A program made the translations under genes and the position numbers. A DNA stretch of 64,000 nucleotides from positions 341,962 through 405,961 of the forward strand of contig NZ_LQQA01000013.1 in assembly GCF_002101965.1 (NCBI RefSeq), written 5' to 3'. Within the stretch, counting starts at the first letter, position 1. Every line of letters begins with the position of its first letter. The notes beneath the pieces were generated by a model that ran no database searches, had not been told where the DNA came from, and was given only the letters and a program-made list of their open reading frames with translations. Shown here in pieces: positions 43,490 through 52,764 of the stretch. The stretch comes from Mycolicibacterium wolinskyi. GTDB taxonomy: Bacteria > Actinomycetota > Actinomycetes > Mycobacteriales > Mycobacteriaceae.

Positions 43490-44470
43490 CTACTGACCCG
43501 CGTTGCGGGCCAGGTCGATCGCGTACTGGTTGACGAACGTGCCGGCCGAGGCTTCTCCGCTGCCGCACGACCCGTCGGACTCACCCGGCCGCTTGACCCA
43601 CAGGTACGCGTCGGCATGCGGGCTTGCGGTCGCCGTGGTGGGCGGCACCCCGAGCGCGCGGCCCGGCGGGTTGCACCACGAGTCGCTGTCGACGGGCCCG
43701 AGTCCGTTGCGCGACGTGTCGATCACGTAGTGCGCACCGTTGGTCATGCCGGAAATGGCCTCGCCGTAACCGGTCGACTCCTCGGTGGTGAAGAAGTTCG
43801 CGGTGTTGAGGCTGAACCCACGGGCCTTGGCCACACCGACCTCGTTGAGCCTGGCGGCCATGTCCGGGGCGGGCACCCACCGCGGATGGCCGGCGTCGAC
43901 ATAGACGGCTGTGCCCGGATTGCGGGTGAGCGTGTCGACCGCGTAGCGCATCAGGTCGAATCGTTCCTGACGCTGATCGGCCGACAGGCAATCGGCCATG
44001 GCCAATGCGTCAGGTTCGAGAATGACCGCCGCACGTCCGCCGCCGATGGCGGCCGCGACGCCGTCGATCCAGCCGCGGTACGCATCGGCCGACCCGAACC
44101 CGCCCGCGGCGTAGCTGCCGCAATCGCGATGCGGGATTCCGTAGAGAGCCAGGATCGGCATGGTGCCTGCCGCCTGGGCGTCGGCGATGTACTTCGCATC
44201 CACGGAAGGCGTCGAGATGTGGTCCATCCAGTACGCGGTCGGCGTGTTGGCGATGGCGGCCAGCTCGGGGCTCGGGTCGCTCTTCGACGCGCGCATGGCC
44301 TTGGAATTGGGATTGACGTAGAACGGCATCCCGACCAGCGGGTTTCCGTCACTGGCCAGGCGGACCGCCGGGCCCGAACCGACCTGCGTCGGCGCGGCGG
44401 CGAAGACCATCGCAACCGCAAGGAACGGGAGAATCCATCGCGCGACTGCACCAGCAGCTGAGGACATCAC
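43490..44470 (-). CDS. celA1: Secreted GH6 endoglucanase (CelA1-like)
   Basis: A 326-residue exported enzyme that hydrolyses beta-1,4-glucan by inversion. Signal segment ARWILPFLAVAMVFAAAP; then GMPFYVNPNSKAM, GIPHRDCGSYAAGGF (first Asp), AAVILEPDALA (general-acid Asp), VIDTSRNG and WVKRPGESDGSC (proposed base Asp), the standard GH6 order. Two disulfide-type Cys pairs are visible. It lacks a cellulose-binding module. It is divergent from a secreted lipase gene. Mycobacterial CelA1 acts on cellulose or biofilm polysaccharide. Confidence 0.9.
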   Translation of the reverse strand: MMSSAAGAVARWILPFLAVAMVFAAAPTQVGSGPAVRLASDGNPLVGMPFYVNPNSKAMRASKSDPSPELAAIANTPTAYWMDHISTPSVDAKYIADAQAAGTMPILALYGIPHRDCGSYAAGGFGSADAYRGWIDGVAAAIGGGRAAVILEPDALAMADCLSADQRQERFDLMRYAVDTLTRNPGTAVYVDAGHPRWVPAPDMAARLNEVGVAKARGFSLNTANFFTTEESTGYGEAISGMTNGAHYVIDTSRNGLGPVDSDSWCNPPGRALGVPPTTATASPHADAYLWVKRPGESDGSCGSGEASAGTFVNQYAIDLARNAGQ

Positions 44471-44653
44471 CCCAGGGAAATTAGTGGGTCAAAGCGGTGA
44501 GTGCCAATCCTCCCTGTCGGCGCAATCTGCCAAAAAGCCCCGGATGACATCACGCGCTGTCATACATTGAGCCGGCGTGTGTTCGCGACGGCCGGCACTC
44601 CCGCCATCGACAGGCGCGAACAGCACCGTGGAATGTCAAGGGGGACATTGAAA

Positions 44654-46372
44654 ATGGTGGATGCTCCGCGCTGCACGAACTACGCCAGACGTCGACACAT
44701 CCGGTACGGCCTGGCCACCGCGGCGATCGGGGTGGGCATCGGCATCGGACTCGCGAACGGCCAGGCGGTGGCGTGGGCCGAGCCCGATTCATCAGGCAAG
44801 TCGTCGAGTCAATCGAGTGCGGAATCCGCCGCCGGCCCCAAAAAGCCCGACCACCGGCCCCGTCACGAGCGATCGTCGACAGCGACGAAGCCGCGTGACA
44901 CCGACACCGACACAGGGCGTGGCGAGCCCGCATCGGATGCGGCGAAACCGTCGCTGTCGCAACCAGACTCGGTGACGAAGAAACCGTGGGAAAGATCGCG
45001 GCCGGTCAAGGCGACCGACCCCGGCCGTATACGACTTGCGGAACCCAGCAGACCGCTGACCCTCAACCTGCCCGCGGTAAAGGACGTCACGAAAGCGCTG
45101 ACGGAGCACAAGCTTCCGGTGAAAGCGCTCGACGCCCCAGCCGTCACACGAGCCACTCCCAAGCCCGTCGTAAAGACGCCTCCCCTGTCCGCCAAGGTCG
45201 CCGCGGCAGCCACGACCACCACGACTCCACCCGAGCCCGAGCCGTTGTCGCCGATCGCCGAGATCGCCGCGCTGCCCGGTCGCGTCGTCAACACGGTGCT
45301 GCAAGCGCTGGACATCACGTCCTCGGCGAACGGCCCGAAGAGCCCGCTGGACTTCGCACCGATCAACGACGCGTTGTTCGCGGCGTTCCGGGATGTCGAG
45401 GACAAGCTCGGGCTGACCAAGCCGCCGGACGTGCAACCGATGCCGCCGACGCTGACCTACACCGGCCCGACCACCGGCAACACTCCGACGGTCGCACAGT
45501 TCCTCAACGCCTCGACCACCGCATATGTGCTCGGAGGTACCCCGGGCGGCCTCAAGCCGTTGACGGTCGACGGCAAACAGGTGTCGCAGACCAATGTGCT
45601 GACGGGCATGTCCGGAAAGGCGTGGGTGACGCCCGATGGCCAGATCATCATCGCCTACCAGGGCACGACGGGCGGGACGAACCTGCTGTTCAACCCACTG
45701 ATCGCGGTGTCCCAGGTGATCACCGACGTGCAGGTGGTGTTCACCGACACCACACCACAGGCGTTCAGGGATGCGCTGGCCTTCCAGCAGGAGGTGGAGG
45801 CTGCCGCCATCGCACAGGGCTACCGGAGGGAAGACATCTTCGTCACGGGACACTCGCTCGGCGGTTGGGAGGCCGCGTACGTCGCTCAACAAACCGGCCT
45901 GGGCGGCATCGGATTCGAGAGCCCAGGCCTGAACACCACGGTGCCGGGCAACGGCGCCAACTCCGGCTTCGTCAACGTCCTCACCTATGGCGACACCGCG
46001 GGCTACTTCTCCACCGATCTGCCGGGTCTGCAGCCGTTCATGGAGTATGTGCCCGGGGGCGGAAGCAAGCCGCATTACGGCTCGATCGTGATGATCGGCA
46101 ATCCCGACGCCGCCACGCCGTTGATCAACGCGTCAGCGCTGTGGGGCACCGGTCCGATCGGGAACGCGATCTTCCTCGCCGACATTCTGGGCAACTTCCT
46201 CCAGTACCACCTTCCCGGCATCCAGGCCTACCACCTGGGCGTCACCCCGGACCCCGGCGTCGTGCCGTGGCTGGGATACGCGTCGGGGCCGGTCAACGCC
46301 GACTACGCCGATATGACGATTCCGGAACTGCAAAAAGCGGCATCGGACGCCGGGACGTTGTTCGTGCCGTAG
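44654..46372 (+). CDS. Secreted lipase/esterase with long disordered N-terminal region
   Basis: A 572-residue exported alpha/beta-hydrolase. The signal helix is GLATAAIGVGIGIGLANGQAV with a cut after AWA; residues about 45-210 are Ser/Pro/Lys/Thr-rich and disordered. The catalytic part starts near 260 with LTYTGPTTGN, has GKAWVTPDGQIIIAYQGTT and the nucleophile elbow FVTGHSLGGWEA (about 400). ATG at 44654 follows AAGGGGG at the right spacing; an upstream ATG at 44633 is less well placed. Similar PE-less lipases of mycobacteria sit on the outside of the cell. Substrate unknown. Confidence 0.83.
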   Translation: MVDAPRCTNYARRRHIRYGLATAAIGVGIGIGLANGQAVAWAEPDSSGKSSSQSSAESAAGPKKPDHRPRHERSSTATKPRDTDTDTGRGEPASDAAKPSLSQPDSVTKKPWERSRPVKATDPGRIRLAEPSRPLTLNLPAVKDVTKALTEHKLPVKALDAPAVTRATPKPVVKTPPLSAKVAAAATTTTTPPEPEPLSPIAEIAALPGRVVNTVLQALDITSSANGPKSPLDFAPINDALFAAFRDVEDKLGLTKPPDVQPMPPTLTYTGPTTGNTPTVAQFLNASTTAYVLGGTPGGLKPLTVDGKQVSQTNVLTGMSGKAWVTPDGQIIIAYQGTTGGTNLLFNPLIAVSQVITDVQVVFTDTTPQAFRDALAFQQEVEAAAIAQGYRREDIFVTGHSLGGWEAAYVAQQTGLGGIGFESPGLNTTVPGNGANSGFVNVLTYGDTAGYFSTDLPGLQPFMEYVPGGGSKPHYGSIVMIGNPDAATPLINASALWGTGPIGNAIFLADILGNFLQYHLPGIQAYHLGVTPDPGVVPWLGYASGPVNADYADMTIPELQKAASDAGTLFVP

Positions 46373-46436
46373 CGCTCGCACGTTAGTGTGCTTTGGTCGG
46401 CCTCAGCGATCCGCCGATAGAAAAGTTGAGCATTTC

Positions 46437-47465
46437 ATGACTGCAGCACCGGAAGCGTCGGCGATCGAAGCGCGAGTCGGCCATTGGTACCAAATGGACG
46501 ATCCGTACCTGGTCGGCCGTGAGAAGGTGCGCGAGTACGCCCGTGCCGTGCAGGACTACCACCCCGCGCACTGGGATGTCGACGCTGCCGCGGAACTGGG
46601 TTACTCGGGTCTGGTGGCGCCTCTGACGTTCACGTCGACCCCGGCCATGGCCTGCAATCGCCGCATGTTCGAATCGATCGTCGTCGGCTACGACACCTAC
46701 GTGCAGACCGAGGAAGTCTTCGAGCAGCACCGCCCGATCGTGGCCGGTGACGAACTGCGCATCGACGTCGAACTGACGTCGGTGCGGCGGATCGCCGGCC
46801 GCGACCTGATCACCGTCACGAACACGTTCACCGATCCCGCGGGCGAGCGCGTGCACACCCTGCACACCACGGTCGTCGGTGTCACCGCCGAAGACGTCGA
46901 CCCGACGATCAAAACGGCCGTGCAGAAGGCCATGATGCACGACGTCAACATCCTCGACGTCGGGGAATCCGAAGCCGCCTACGAGAAGACCGTGCGACCC
47001 GAGGGCGAGATCCGCATCGCCGATGGCAGCAACCGCAGGCCGGGGACGCCGTCGTTCGATGACGTGAAAGTCGGCGACGAGATTGCCGTCCACCACACCC
47101 GGCTGTCGCGCGGTGACCTGGTGAACTATGCCGGCGTGGCCGGGGACGCCAACCCGATCCACTGGGACGAGGACATCGCCAAACTCGCCGGCCTGCCCGA
47201 CGTGATCGCCCACGGAATGCTCACCATGGGTTTGGGCGCCGGATTCGTCTCGGCGTGGTCAGGTGACCCGGGTGCGGTCACCCGCTATGCGGTCCGACTG
47301 TCCGCCCCCGCGATCGTGTCGGCTGCGGAAGGCGCCGACATCGAGTTCAGCGGCCGGGTCAAGTCTTTGGATCCGGAAACCCGCACCGGCGTCGTCATCG
47401 TCGCCGCGAAGTCCGCCGGCAAGAAGATCTTCGGTCTCGCAACACTGGACGTCCGGTTCCGCTGA
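46437..47465 (+). CDS. Fused HadA/HadB-type (3R)-hydroxyacyl dehydratase
   Basis: A 342-residue double hot-dog protein. The N-terminal half resembles the FAS1-like/HadA subunit (DYHPAHWDVDAAAELGYSG, then LVAPLTFTSTP); the C-terminal half has the complete hydratase-2 motif YAGVAGDANPIHWDEDIAK with catalytic Asp and His. It would remove water from 3-hydroxyacyl-ACP or -CoA chains. From memory, an M. smegmatis protein of this build (MSMEG_6754) gives innate thiacetazone resistance. ATG at 46437 was taken because the fold begins just after it; the frame runs 17 codons further. Confidence 0.87.
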   Translation: MTAAPEASAIEARVGHWYQMDDPYLVGREKVREYARAVQDYHPAHWDVDAAAELGYSGLVAPLTFTSTPAMACNRRMFESIVVGYDTYVQTEEVFEQHRPIVAGDELRIDVELTSVRRIAGRDLITVTNTFTDPAGERVHTLHTTVVGVTAEDVDPTIKTAVQKAMMHDVNILDVGESEAAYEKTVRPEGEIRIADGSNRRPGTPSFDDVKVGDEIAVHHTRLSRGDLVNYAGVAGDANPIHWDEDIAKLAGLPDVIAHGMLTMGLGAGFVSAWSGDPGAVTRYAVRLSAPAIVSAAEGADIEFSGRVKSLDPETRTGVVIVAAKSAGKKIFGLATLDVRFR

Positions 47466-47510
47466 CATTCGGCCCGGTGGCCTCGGCGCAGGATCGGCTA
47501 CCGTCGAGAT

Positions 47511-47762
47511 ATGTCTCAGTCCCCCGCTGAAGGTCTCATCGACGAGGTAGCCCCCGGTGACATCGTCGCCCTCGATCGCGGAACCGGTGAACGGACCTAC
47601 AAGGTGGTGCACAAAGAGTCGACCGCATCCGGCTTCCTGATCACGTTCGAAGGCAATGACGGCGAGACCTTCCAGAACGAGATTGCGGCCGGCACGCCGG
47701 TCAAACGGTCATTGGAGTCCAAGTGGGAGTCGGCCCAGAGCCCGACTCCGCATGCTGAGTAA
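47511..47762 (+). CDS. Small conserved hypothetical protein, 83 residues
   Basis: An acidic soluble product with alternating hydrophobic strands (GDIVALDRGTGERTYKVVHK, GFLITFEGNDGETFQNEI), suggesting a small beta-barrel. The ATG at 47511 follows GTCGAGAT weakly. The alpha/beta-hydrolase gene starts 9 bp downstream, so they may be co-transcribed. No function known. Confidence 0.72.
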   Translation: MSQSPAEGLIDEVAPGDIVALDRGTGERTYKVVHKESTASGFLITFEGNDGETFQNEIAAGTPVKRSLESKWESAQSPTPHAE

Positions 47763-47771
47763 TCAGTTGAT

Positions 47772-48440
47772 GTGATGGACACGGTCGAGTACGCCCCCGG
47801 ACGCCTGGCCGATGTGTTCGGTGAGCCGTCCCAACCGACAGCACTGTTCTGGCATGGCATGCAGCCCGACTCACGCGCGGCCGTGCGCGTTCTGGCCGAG
47901 GCCCTTGCCGATCTGGATCTCGCGGTGATCGCGCCGGATTGGAATTCGCACAACCCCGACGGCGGGCGTGCAGACCTCATCAACTCGGTGGAGTTCGCCC
48001 GGAAGCAGGCCGACGGTCTCGTTCTCATCGGCTGGTCGTTGGGCGGCGTCGCCGCGGCGGGCCTGACGCTACGCGCTGCCGAGTTCGATGTTCGTGTGCT
48101 GCACACCGTGTGCCTCGGCGGTGCGTTCATGGCACCGGATCCGATCTCGGGTGGTCATGTCCTGGACGAGGTGCCCGACGGTGCTTCTCGCACACCGTTC
48201 ACGCTGCTGGTCGGCGATGCCGACGATATCGTGCCGGATTCTGCTGCAACGGAATTCGCGACAGCGTTGCGGGCGCGCGACTGGCCGGTCGACATCATCG
48301 AAGTGGCCGCCGACCACGGATCGATAGCAGGCGCACGCTATGACCCGGCCGCCGAGCGGTACGAGCCCGCGGATGACGCCGCAACACATGTAGTCGTTCA
48401 AGGCATCGCGGCACGCATTGCCACGGCGGTGCGCGGCTAG
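47772..48440 (+). CDS. Small alpha/beta-hydrolase (dienelactone hydrolase-like)
   Basis: A 222-residue soluble hydrolase. The nucleophile elbow is GWSLGGVAAAG (Ser), the acid follows LVGDADDIVPDS (Asp), and the His is in AADHGSIAG. GTG at 47772 and ATG at 47775 are equivalent starts. Its stop codon overlaps the tail of a gene remnant on the other strand. Substrate unknown. Confidence 0.82.
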   Translation: MMDTVEYAPGRLADVFGEPSQPTALFWHGMQPDSRAAVRVLAEALADLDLAVIAPDWNSHNPDGGRADLINSVEFARKQADGLVLIGWSLGGVAAAGLTLRAAEFDVRVLHTVCLGGAFMAPDPISGGHVLDEVPDGASRTPFTLLVGDADDIVPDSAATEFATALRARDWPVDIIEVAADHGSIAGARYDPAAERYEPADDAATHVVVQGIAARIATAVRG

Positions 48441-48514
48441 GGACTGACTGCGCCCGGGACGCCGAGCTTGGCGCGAAGCCGCGGGTCGAGCAGACCAACG
48501 ACGGACAGGTAGTT
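48437..48514 (-). pseudogene. Possible 3' remnant of a protein-coding gene
   Basis: The minus strand reads FNYLSVVGLLDPRLRAKL and GVPGAVSP before a TAG, a sequence that looks like the C-terminal tail of a real enzyme. Upstream of FNY the frame becomes unconvincing and no start is near. It may be the end of a deleted gene whose body has been lost. I cannot name the parent family with confidence. Confidence 0.3.
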
Positions 48515-48671
48515 GAAACAAGGCCAACTTGATTTCCTGTCTTGTTCCTGTGAAATCCGGCACGAAACCTTGGATCGGGTAGCGTTTCAAAAGGCGTGCG
48601 CGCTAGCAGTATGCGACTTCGGCACGTCAGGCGTGTCGCGCCGGGCTCGACGGCAACAGAGGAGCGACGAG

Positions 48672-49148
48672 ATGAATCTCGGTCCGTGGGGTGATCTCAC
48701 AATACTTGCTGCGGTGATGGAAATCGTCTTCGCCACTTGCGTTTTCATCTACATCGGCAGGCTGGAGAAACGGACGTCCCACCCGTTGGGTGATCAAGTC
48801 GGCGCCCATAAAGCAGTGCTGGCCAAAATCCGTAAGCGCCAGCCGATGACGCGGGACGAAGTGGACTACGCGAACGAATTGATTGCCGACGCGCGGTCGC
48901 CGCTCGCCTATGCGATACCTGCGGCATTGTTCACCATGGGCTTCTTCTATGTGGTCGGCTGCCTTTTCATGCTCCACCTCGACGGCGGCCATCCGTCGTT
49001 CCGCACATTCATCGGCGGCATCCCCATGTTGACTTCAATGAACATGGCGGGTCAGCTGCGCCGAGTCGCACGGTTGAAGAGAAAGTTACCGCAGGTTCCG
49101 GTGGTGGAGCACGAAGCTGCCGACGCAACCGTACGCGTCGGCAGCTAG
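48672..49148 (+). CDS. Hypothetical membrane protein, 158 residues
   Basis: Two or three hydrophobic segments: ILAAVMEIVFATCVFIYI (about 10-27) and AIPAALFTMGFFYVVGCLFM (about 83-102), with a charged loop rich in Lys/Arg between them (AKIRKRQPMTRDEVDYA). The tail is basic then acidic. ATG at 48672 follows GAGCGACGAG; the frame is open from 48513 without coding character. I recognise no family. It lies convergent with the mmpL gene. Confidence 0.7.
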   Translation: MNLGPWGDLTILAAVMEIVFATCVFIYIGRLEKRTSHPLGDQVGAHKAVLAKIRKRQPMTRDEVDYANELIADARSPLAYAIPAALFTMGFFYVVGCLFMLHLDGGHPSFRTFIGGIPMLTSMNMAGQLRRVARLKRKLPQVPVVEHEAADATVRVGS

Positions 49149-49167
49149 CGAAACCGCCGTCCTCCCT

Positions 49168-52059
49168 TCAGGATTCCGAGCGACGAGACCCGCCCGCAAC
49201 TGGGTCACCGTCCTCCCAGAGCAGTAGCTGTCGCACCGATTGGCGTGATCCGTAGGGCTGCAGCATCTGGCTGGCCGGTCGGGTCCGCACTTTGAGCGGC
49301 CACCAGAACCACCGCCCGATCAGCGCCGCGAAGGCAGGCGTCATGAAGGACCGCACGATCAGCGTGTCGAACAGCAGGCCGAGCGCGATCGTCGTCCCGA
49401 TCTGACCGAGAATTCGCAGGTCGGCGAACAGGAATGAGGCCATCGTCGCTGCGAACACCAGTCCGGCGGCCGTGACCACCGCGCCCGAGCCGGCCATCGC
49501 CCGGATGATCCCGGTGTTCAATCCGGCGCCGATCTCCTCCTTGAACCGGGAGATCAACAGCAAGTTGTAGTCCGACCCGACCGCCAACAGCAGGATGACG
49601 GCCAATGCCAACACGATCCAGAACAGGTCGATGCCGAAGATGTCCTGCCAGATCAGGACCGAAAGCCCGAACGAGGCGCCGAGCGACAACGCCACCGTGC
49701 CCACGATGACGAACGCGGCGACGATACTGCGGGTGATGAACATCATCACGAGCAAGATGAGGCACAGCGCCGCGATCGCGGCGATCATGAGGTCGTATTT
49801 GGCGCCGTCCTGGATGTCCTTGTAGGTAGCCGCCGTGCCGGCGATGTAGAGCTTCGACCCGGCCAACGGAGTGCCCTTGACGGCTTCCTGTGCTGCGTGC
49901 CTGATCGCATCGATATGCGAAATGCCCTCGGGCGTAGCGGGATCGCCGTCGTGGGTGATGATCATCCTGGCGGCTTTACCGTCCGGCGAGAGGAACAGCT
50001 TGAGCCCGCGTACGAACTCCGGGTTGGTGAACGCCTCCGGCGGTAGGTAGAACGAGTCGTCGGTTTTCGAGGCGTCGTACGCCTGGCCCAGTGCGGTGGC
50101 GTTCTTCAGTGCCGCCTCGGTCTGGTCATTGATGCCCGATGTCGTGGCGTAGTTCGTCAGCGTCAGATCACGATTGGTCTGCTGGCTCTCGATCTGCGGC
50201 GGAAACAGCGCCAACAGTTTCGGCTGGAGCTCATCGAGCTTGGCGATGCTGCCCGACACGTTACCCAGTTGCTCGGTCAGCTCATCGATACCGTCGAGAG
50301 CGTCGAAGACCGATCTCAGCGCCGCACACATCGGGATGTCGAAACAGTGTGGCTCCCAATAAAAGTAGTTGCGCAGCGGCCGAAACTGATCGTCGAAGTT
50401 GGCGATTTTGTCTCGCAGGCTCTTGGCTGTGGCGACAGTCTGCTGGAACGCCTTGCTCTGCTCGTCGGTGATCGCAGCCGACTGCTGCTGCAGCTCATAC
50501 TGTTGCCGCAGGATCGCGATCGAGCTGTTGATCACGTCCACCTGTTTGAGCAGGTCGGCGCCGCGGGCTTGCTGAAACGGCAGGTTGTTGATTTGAGAGG
50601 CGCTGCTCGCACTGATCTGAAACGGGATCGACGTGTGGTCGAGGGGCGTGCCGAGCGGCCTCGTGATCGACTGCGCCTGAGCGATGCCGTCGGTGTGGAA
50701 GACGGCCTTGGCCACGCGCTCGAGCAGGATCATGTCAGTGGGATTGCGTAGATCGTGGTCAGTTTCGACCATCAACAGTTCGGGATTGAGGCGTGCCTGC
50801 GAGAAGTGCCGTTCTGCGGCCGTGTAACCCACGTTGGCCGGAGCGGAGGCAGGCATGTATCCCCGGGCGTCGTAACTGGTCTGGTATCTCGGCAGGGCGA
50901 GCAGGCCGATCAGCGCGACGGCGATAGTCACCACCAGGATGGGCCCCGGCCAGCGGACGACGGCGGTGCCGATGCGCCGCCACCCTTGCGTGCGCATGGG
51001 CCGCGCAGGTTCGAACAGCCCGAAATGACGGCCGATGACGAGTAGTGCCGGCGCCAGGGTCAGCGCCGCCACCACGGCTACCAGCACGCCGATGCCGGCG
51101 GGGATGCCCAGGCTGTTGAAGTACGGCAGCCGAGTGAAGGTGAGACACAACACCGCACCGGCAATCGTCAACCCGGAACCCAGGATGATGTGGGCGGTTC
51201 CGTGGTACATCGTGATGAACGCCGTCACCCGGTCCTGCCCGGCGTACCGCGCTTCGTGGAACCTGCCCAGGATGAAGATCGCATAGTCGGTGCCGGCGGC
51301 GATGACCAGCAGCGTCAGCAGATTCGTTGAATACGTCGACAATTCGATGATGCCGGCGTTCGCGAGCACTGCCACGACGCCGCGGGATGCGGTCAACTCG
51401 ATCATCACCGTGAAGATCACCAGGAACACCGTGGTGAGCCGACGGTACAGCCAGAACAGCATCACGGCGATGACGCCCAGCGTGATCAGCGTGGTTTTCA
51501 GGGTGCCCTGACGGCCGACCTCGAACTGGTCGGTGACCAGCGGTGCGGCGCCCGTGACGTAGACCTTGAGACCGGGCGGCGGCGGGTTCTGGTCGACGAT
51601 GTCGCGCACCGCGTCGACGGACTCGTTGGCCAGCGACTCGCCCTGGTTTCCAGCGAGGTACAGCTGCACCAGTGCGGCCTTACCGTCGGCACTCTGAGAA
51701 CCGGCTGCCGTCAGCGGATCACCCCAGAAGTTCTGGATGTGCTGAACGTGTTCGGTGTCCTGCTCCAGTTTTTGAACCAGGCCGTCGTAGTAGTGGTGGG
51801 CTTCGTCGCCGAGCGGCTGATCGCCTTCCAGGACGATCATCGCCGAACTGTCTGAGTCGAACTCGCCGAAGACCTTGCCGATGCGTTTGGCGGCCTGCAG
51901 CGACGGCGAATCCTGCGGGCTCAACGACACATTGTGCGCTTCGGCGACGGTCTCCAACTGCGGTACGAACACATTCGTCAACACCGCCAGCGCGAGCCAG
52001 AACAGCGCGATGAGCACCGAGAACCGCCGGATGAGATCCGGAATACGCCGGCCGCTCAT
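49168..52059 (-). CDS. MmpL-family RND transporter
   Basis: A 963-residue inner-membrane exporter of lipids or siderophores, in the RND superfamily. It has 11-12 helices in two blocks with two large extracytoplasmic loops. The proton-relay Asp-Tyr pairs are seen as AAGTDYAIFILGRFHEARY (first half) and AVGSDYNLLLISRFKEEI (second half). The tail is short, as in MmpL4/5-type proteins. Its ATG overlaps the mmpS stop by 4 bp. The cargo cannot be read from sequence; no siderophore or GPL biosynthesis genes are adjacent. Confidence 0.93.
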   Translation of the reverse strand: MSGRRIPDLIRRFSVLIALFWLALAVLTNVFVPQLETVAEAHNVSLSPQDSPSLQAAKRIGKVFGEFDSDSSAMIVLEGDQPLGDEAHHYYDGLVQKLEQDTEHVQHIQNFWGDPLTAAGSQSADGKAALVQLYLAGNQGESLANESVDAVRDIVDQNPPPPGLKVYVTGAAPLVTDQFEVGRQGTLKTTLITLGVIAVMLFWLYRRLTTVFLVIFTVMIELTASRGVVAVLANAGIIELSTYSTNLLTLLVIAAGTDYAIFILGRFHEARYAGQDRVTAFITMYHGTAHIILGSGLTIAGAVLCLTFTRLPYFNSLGIPAGIGVLVAVVAALTLAPALLVIGRHFGLFEPARPMRTQGWRRIGTAVVRWPGPILVVTIAVALIGLLALPRYQTSYDARGYMPASAPANVGYTAAERHFSQARLNPELLMVETDHDLRNPTDMILLERVAKAVFHTDGIAQAQSITRPLGTPLDHTSIPFQISASSASQINNLPFQQARGADLLKQVDVINSSIAILRQQYELQQQSAAITDEQSKAFQQTVATAKSLRDKIANFDDQFRPLRNYFYWEPHCFDIPMCAALRSVFDALDGIDELTEQLGNVSGSIAKLDELQPKLLALFPPQIESQQTNRDLTLTNYATTSGINDQTEAALKNATALGQAYDASKTDDSFYLPPEAFTNPEFVRGLKLFLSPDGKAARMIITHDGDPATPEGISHIDAIRHAAQEAVKGTPLAGSKLYIAGTAATYKDIQDGAKYDLMIAAIAALCLILLVMMFITRSIVAAFVIVGTVALSLGASFGLSVLIWQDIFGIDLFWIVLALAVILLLAVGSDYNLLLISRFKEEIGAGLNTGIIRAMAGSGAVVTAAGLVFAATMASFLFADLRILGQIGTTIALGLLFDTLIVRSFMTPAFAALIGRWFWWPLKVRTRPASQMLQPYGSRQSVRQLLLWEDGDPVAGGSRRSES

Positions 52060-52502
52060 CCGGACTTGTCCAGGCAGTAGGTGAAGGCGTTCAAGGTGTT
52101 CACCGTTCTCTCGTCCTTGACCACGTCATCGATCTTGATGCGGCAGCCGATCCAGTCGGTGTCGCCCTGCGCGGAGATGTTGACGGCGACGGCCGGTTGG
52201 GTCGTGGTCGCGTCGTAGGCCCAGGGCAGGGTGACGCCGTCTGCTCGTTGAGGCTGGGCGTCAACATCCAGGTAGGTGACGGTGGCGACCGTTCCCGGCG
52301 GGCCGAAAACCTCCAAGACCACATGCTTCGGGTTGAACGGGACGATCTCGTCGGCGGAACCGCTCGGCGTGGATACGACATCTTGTGACGCGAAGATGCC
52401 GTGCAGCCGATTCACCGCGAATCCCGCCAATACGACGACAACCACCGCCACCACGATCATCCAGTGCCGGCCGAGTCGACGGCTGATCGAAACCCGCTGC
52501 AT
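52056..52502 (-). CDS. MmpS-family membrane protein
   Basis: A 148-residue accessory protein to MmpL. One N-terminal helix (HWMIVVAVVVVVLAGFAVNR) is followed by a periplasmic beta-domain with VVLEVFGPPGTVATVTYLD and the paired Cys WIGCRI and FTYCLDKSG typical of MmpS proteins. The second ATG at 52502 was chosen because AAAGGG lies 6 bp upstream; the first ATG at 52517 has no such site. It is coupled to mmpL by a 4-bp overlap. Confidence 0.9.
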   Translation of the reverse strand: MQRVSISRRLGRHWMIVVAVVVVVLAGFAVNRLHGIFASQDVVSTPSGSADEIVPFNPKHVVLEVFGPPGTVATVTYLDVDAQPQRADGVTLPWAYDATTTQPAVAVNISAQGDTDWIGCRIKIDDVVKDERTVNTLNAFTYCLDKSG

Positions 52503-52764
52503 CCGTGACCCTTTCATGAGCGGCGACAGTCGCGAACGGCCAGAATTCTTCTAGGAGGTCTAATCAACTAGGTTGACGGTACGACACGGGACGGTACTCC
52601 ACAACACCACCGCCCGCGTAACCTGGCTATTCACAGCAACTTCGGAGGTTTAGCCTCTGGTTAGGCGACGACTTCTGCGGTAGGAGCGCGAACTCGGCGC
52701 TCTCAAGCGGTTACCGGCTTCGGCTCGGCGGGCGAGTCGACGACGACTCCGGCCCGGCCGCATC

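Noticed and set aside
52703..52764. Coding-looking tail VVVDSPAEPKPVTA in another frame after the secreted protein
   Set aside because: Too short, and the secreted protein already has a natural stop; a frameshift cannot be shown from one sequence.
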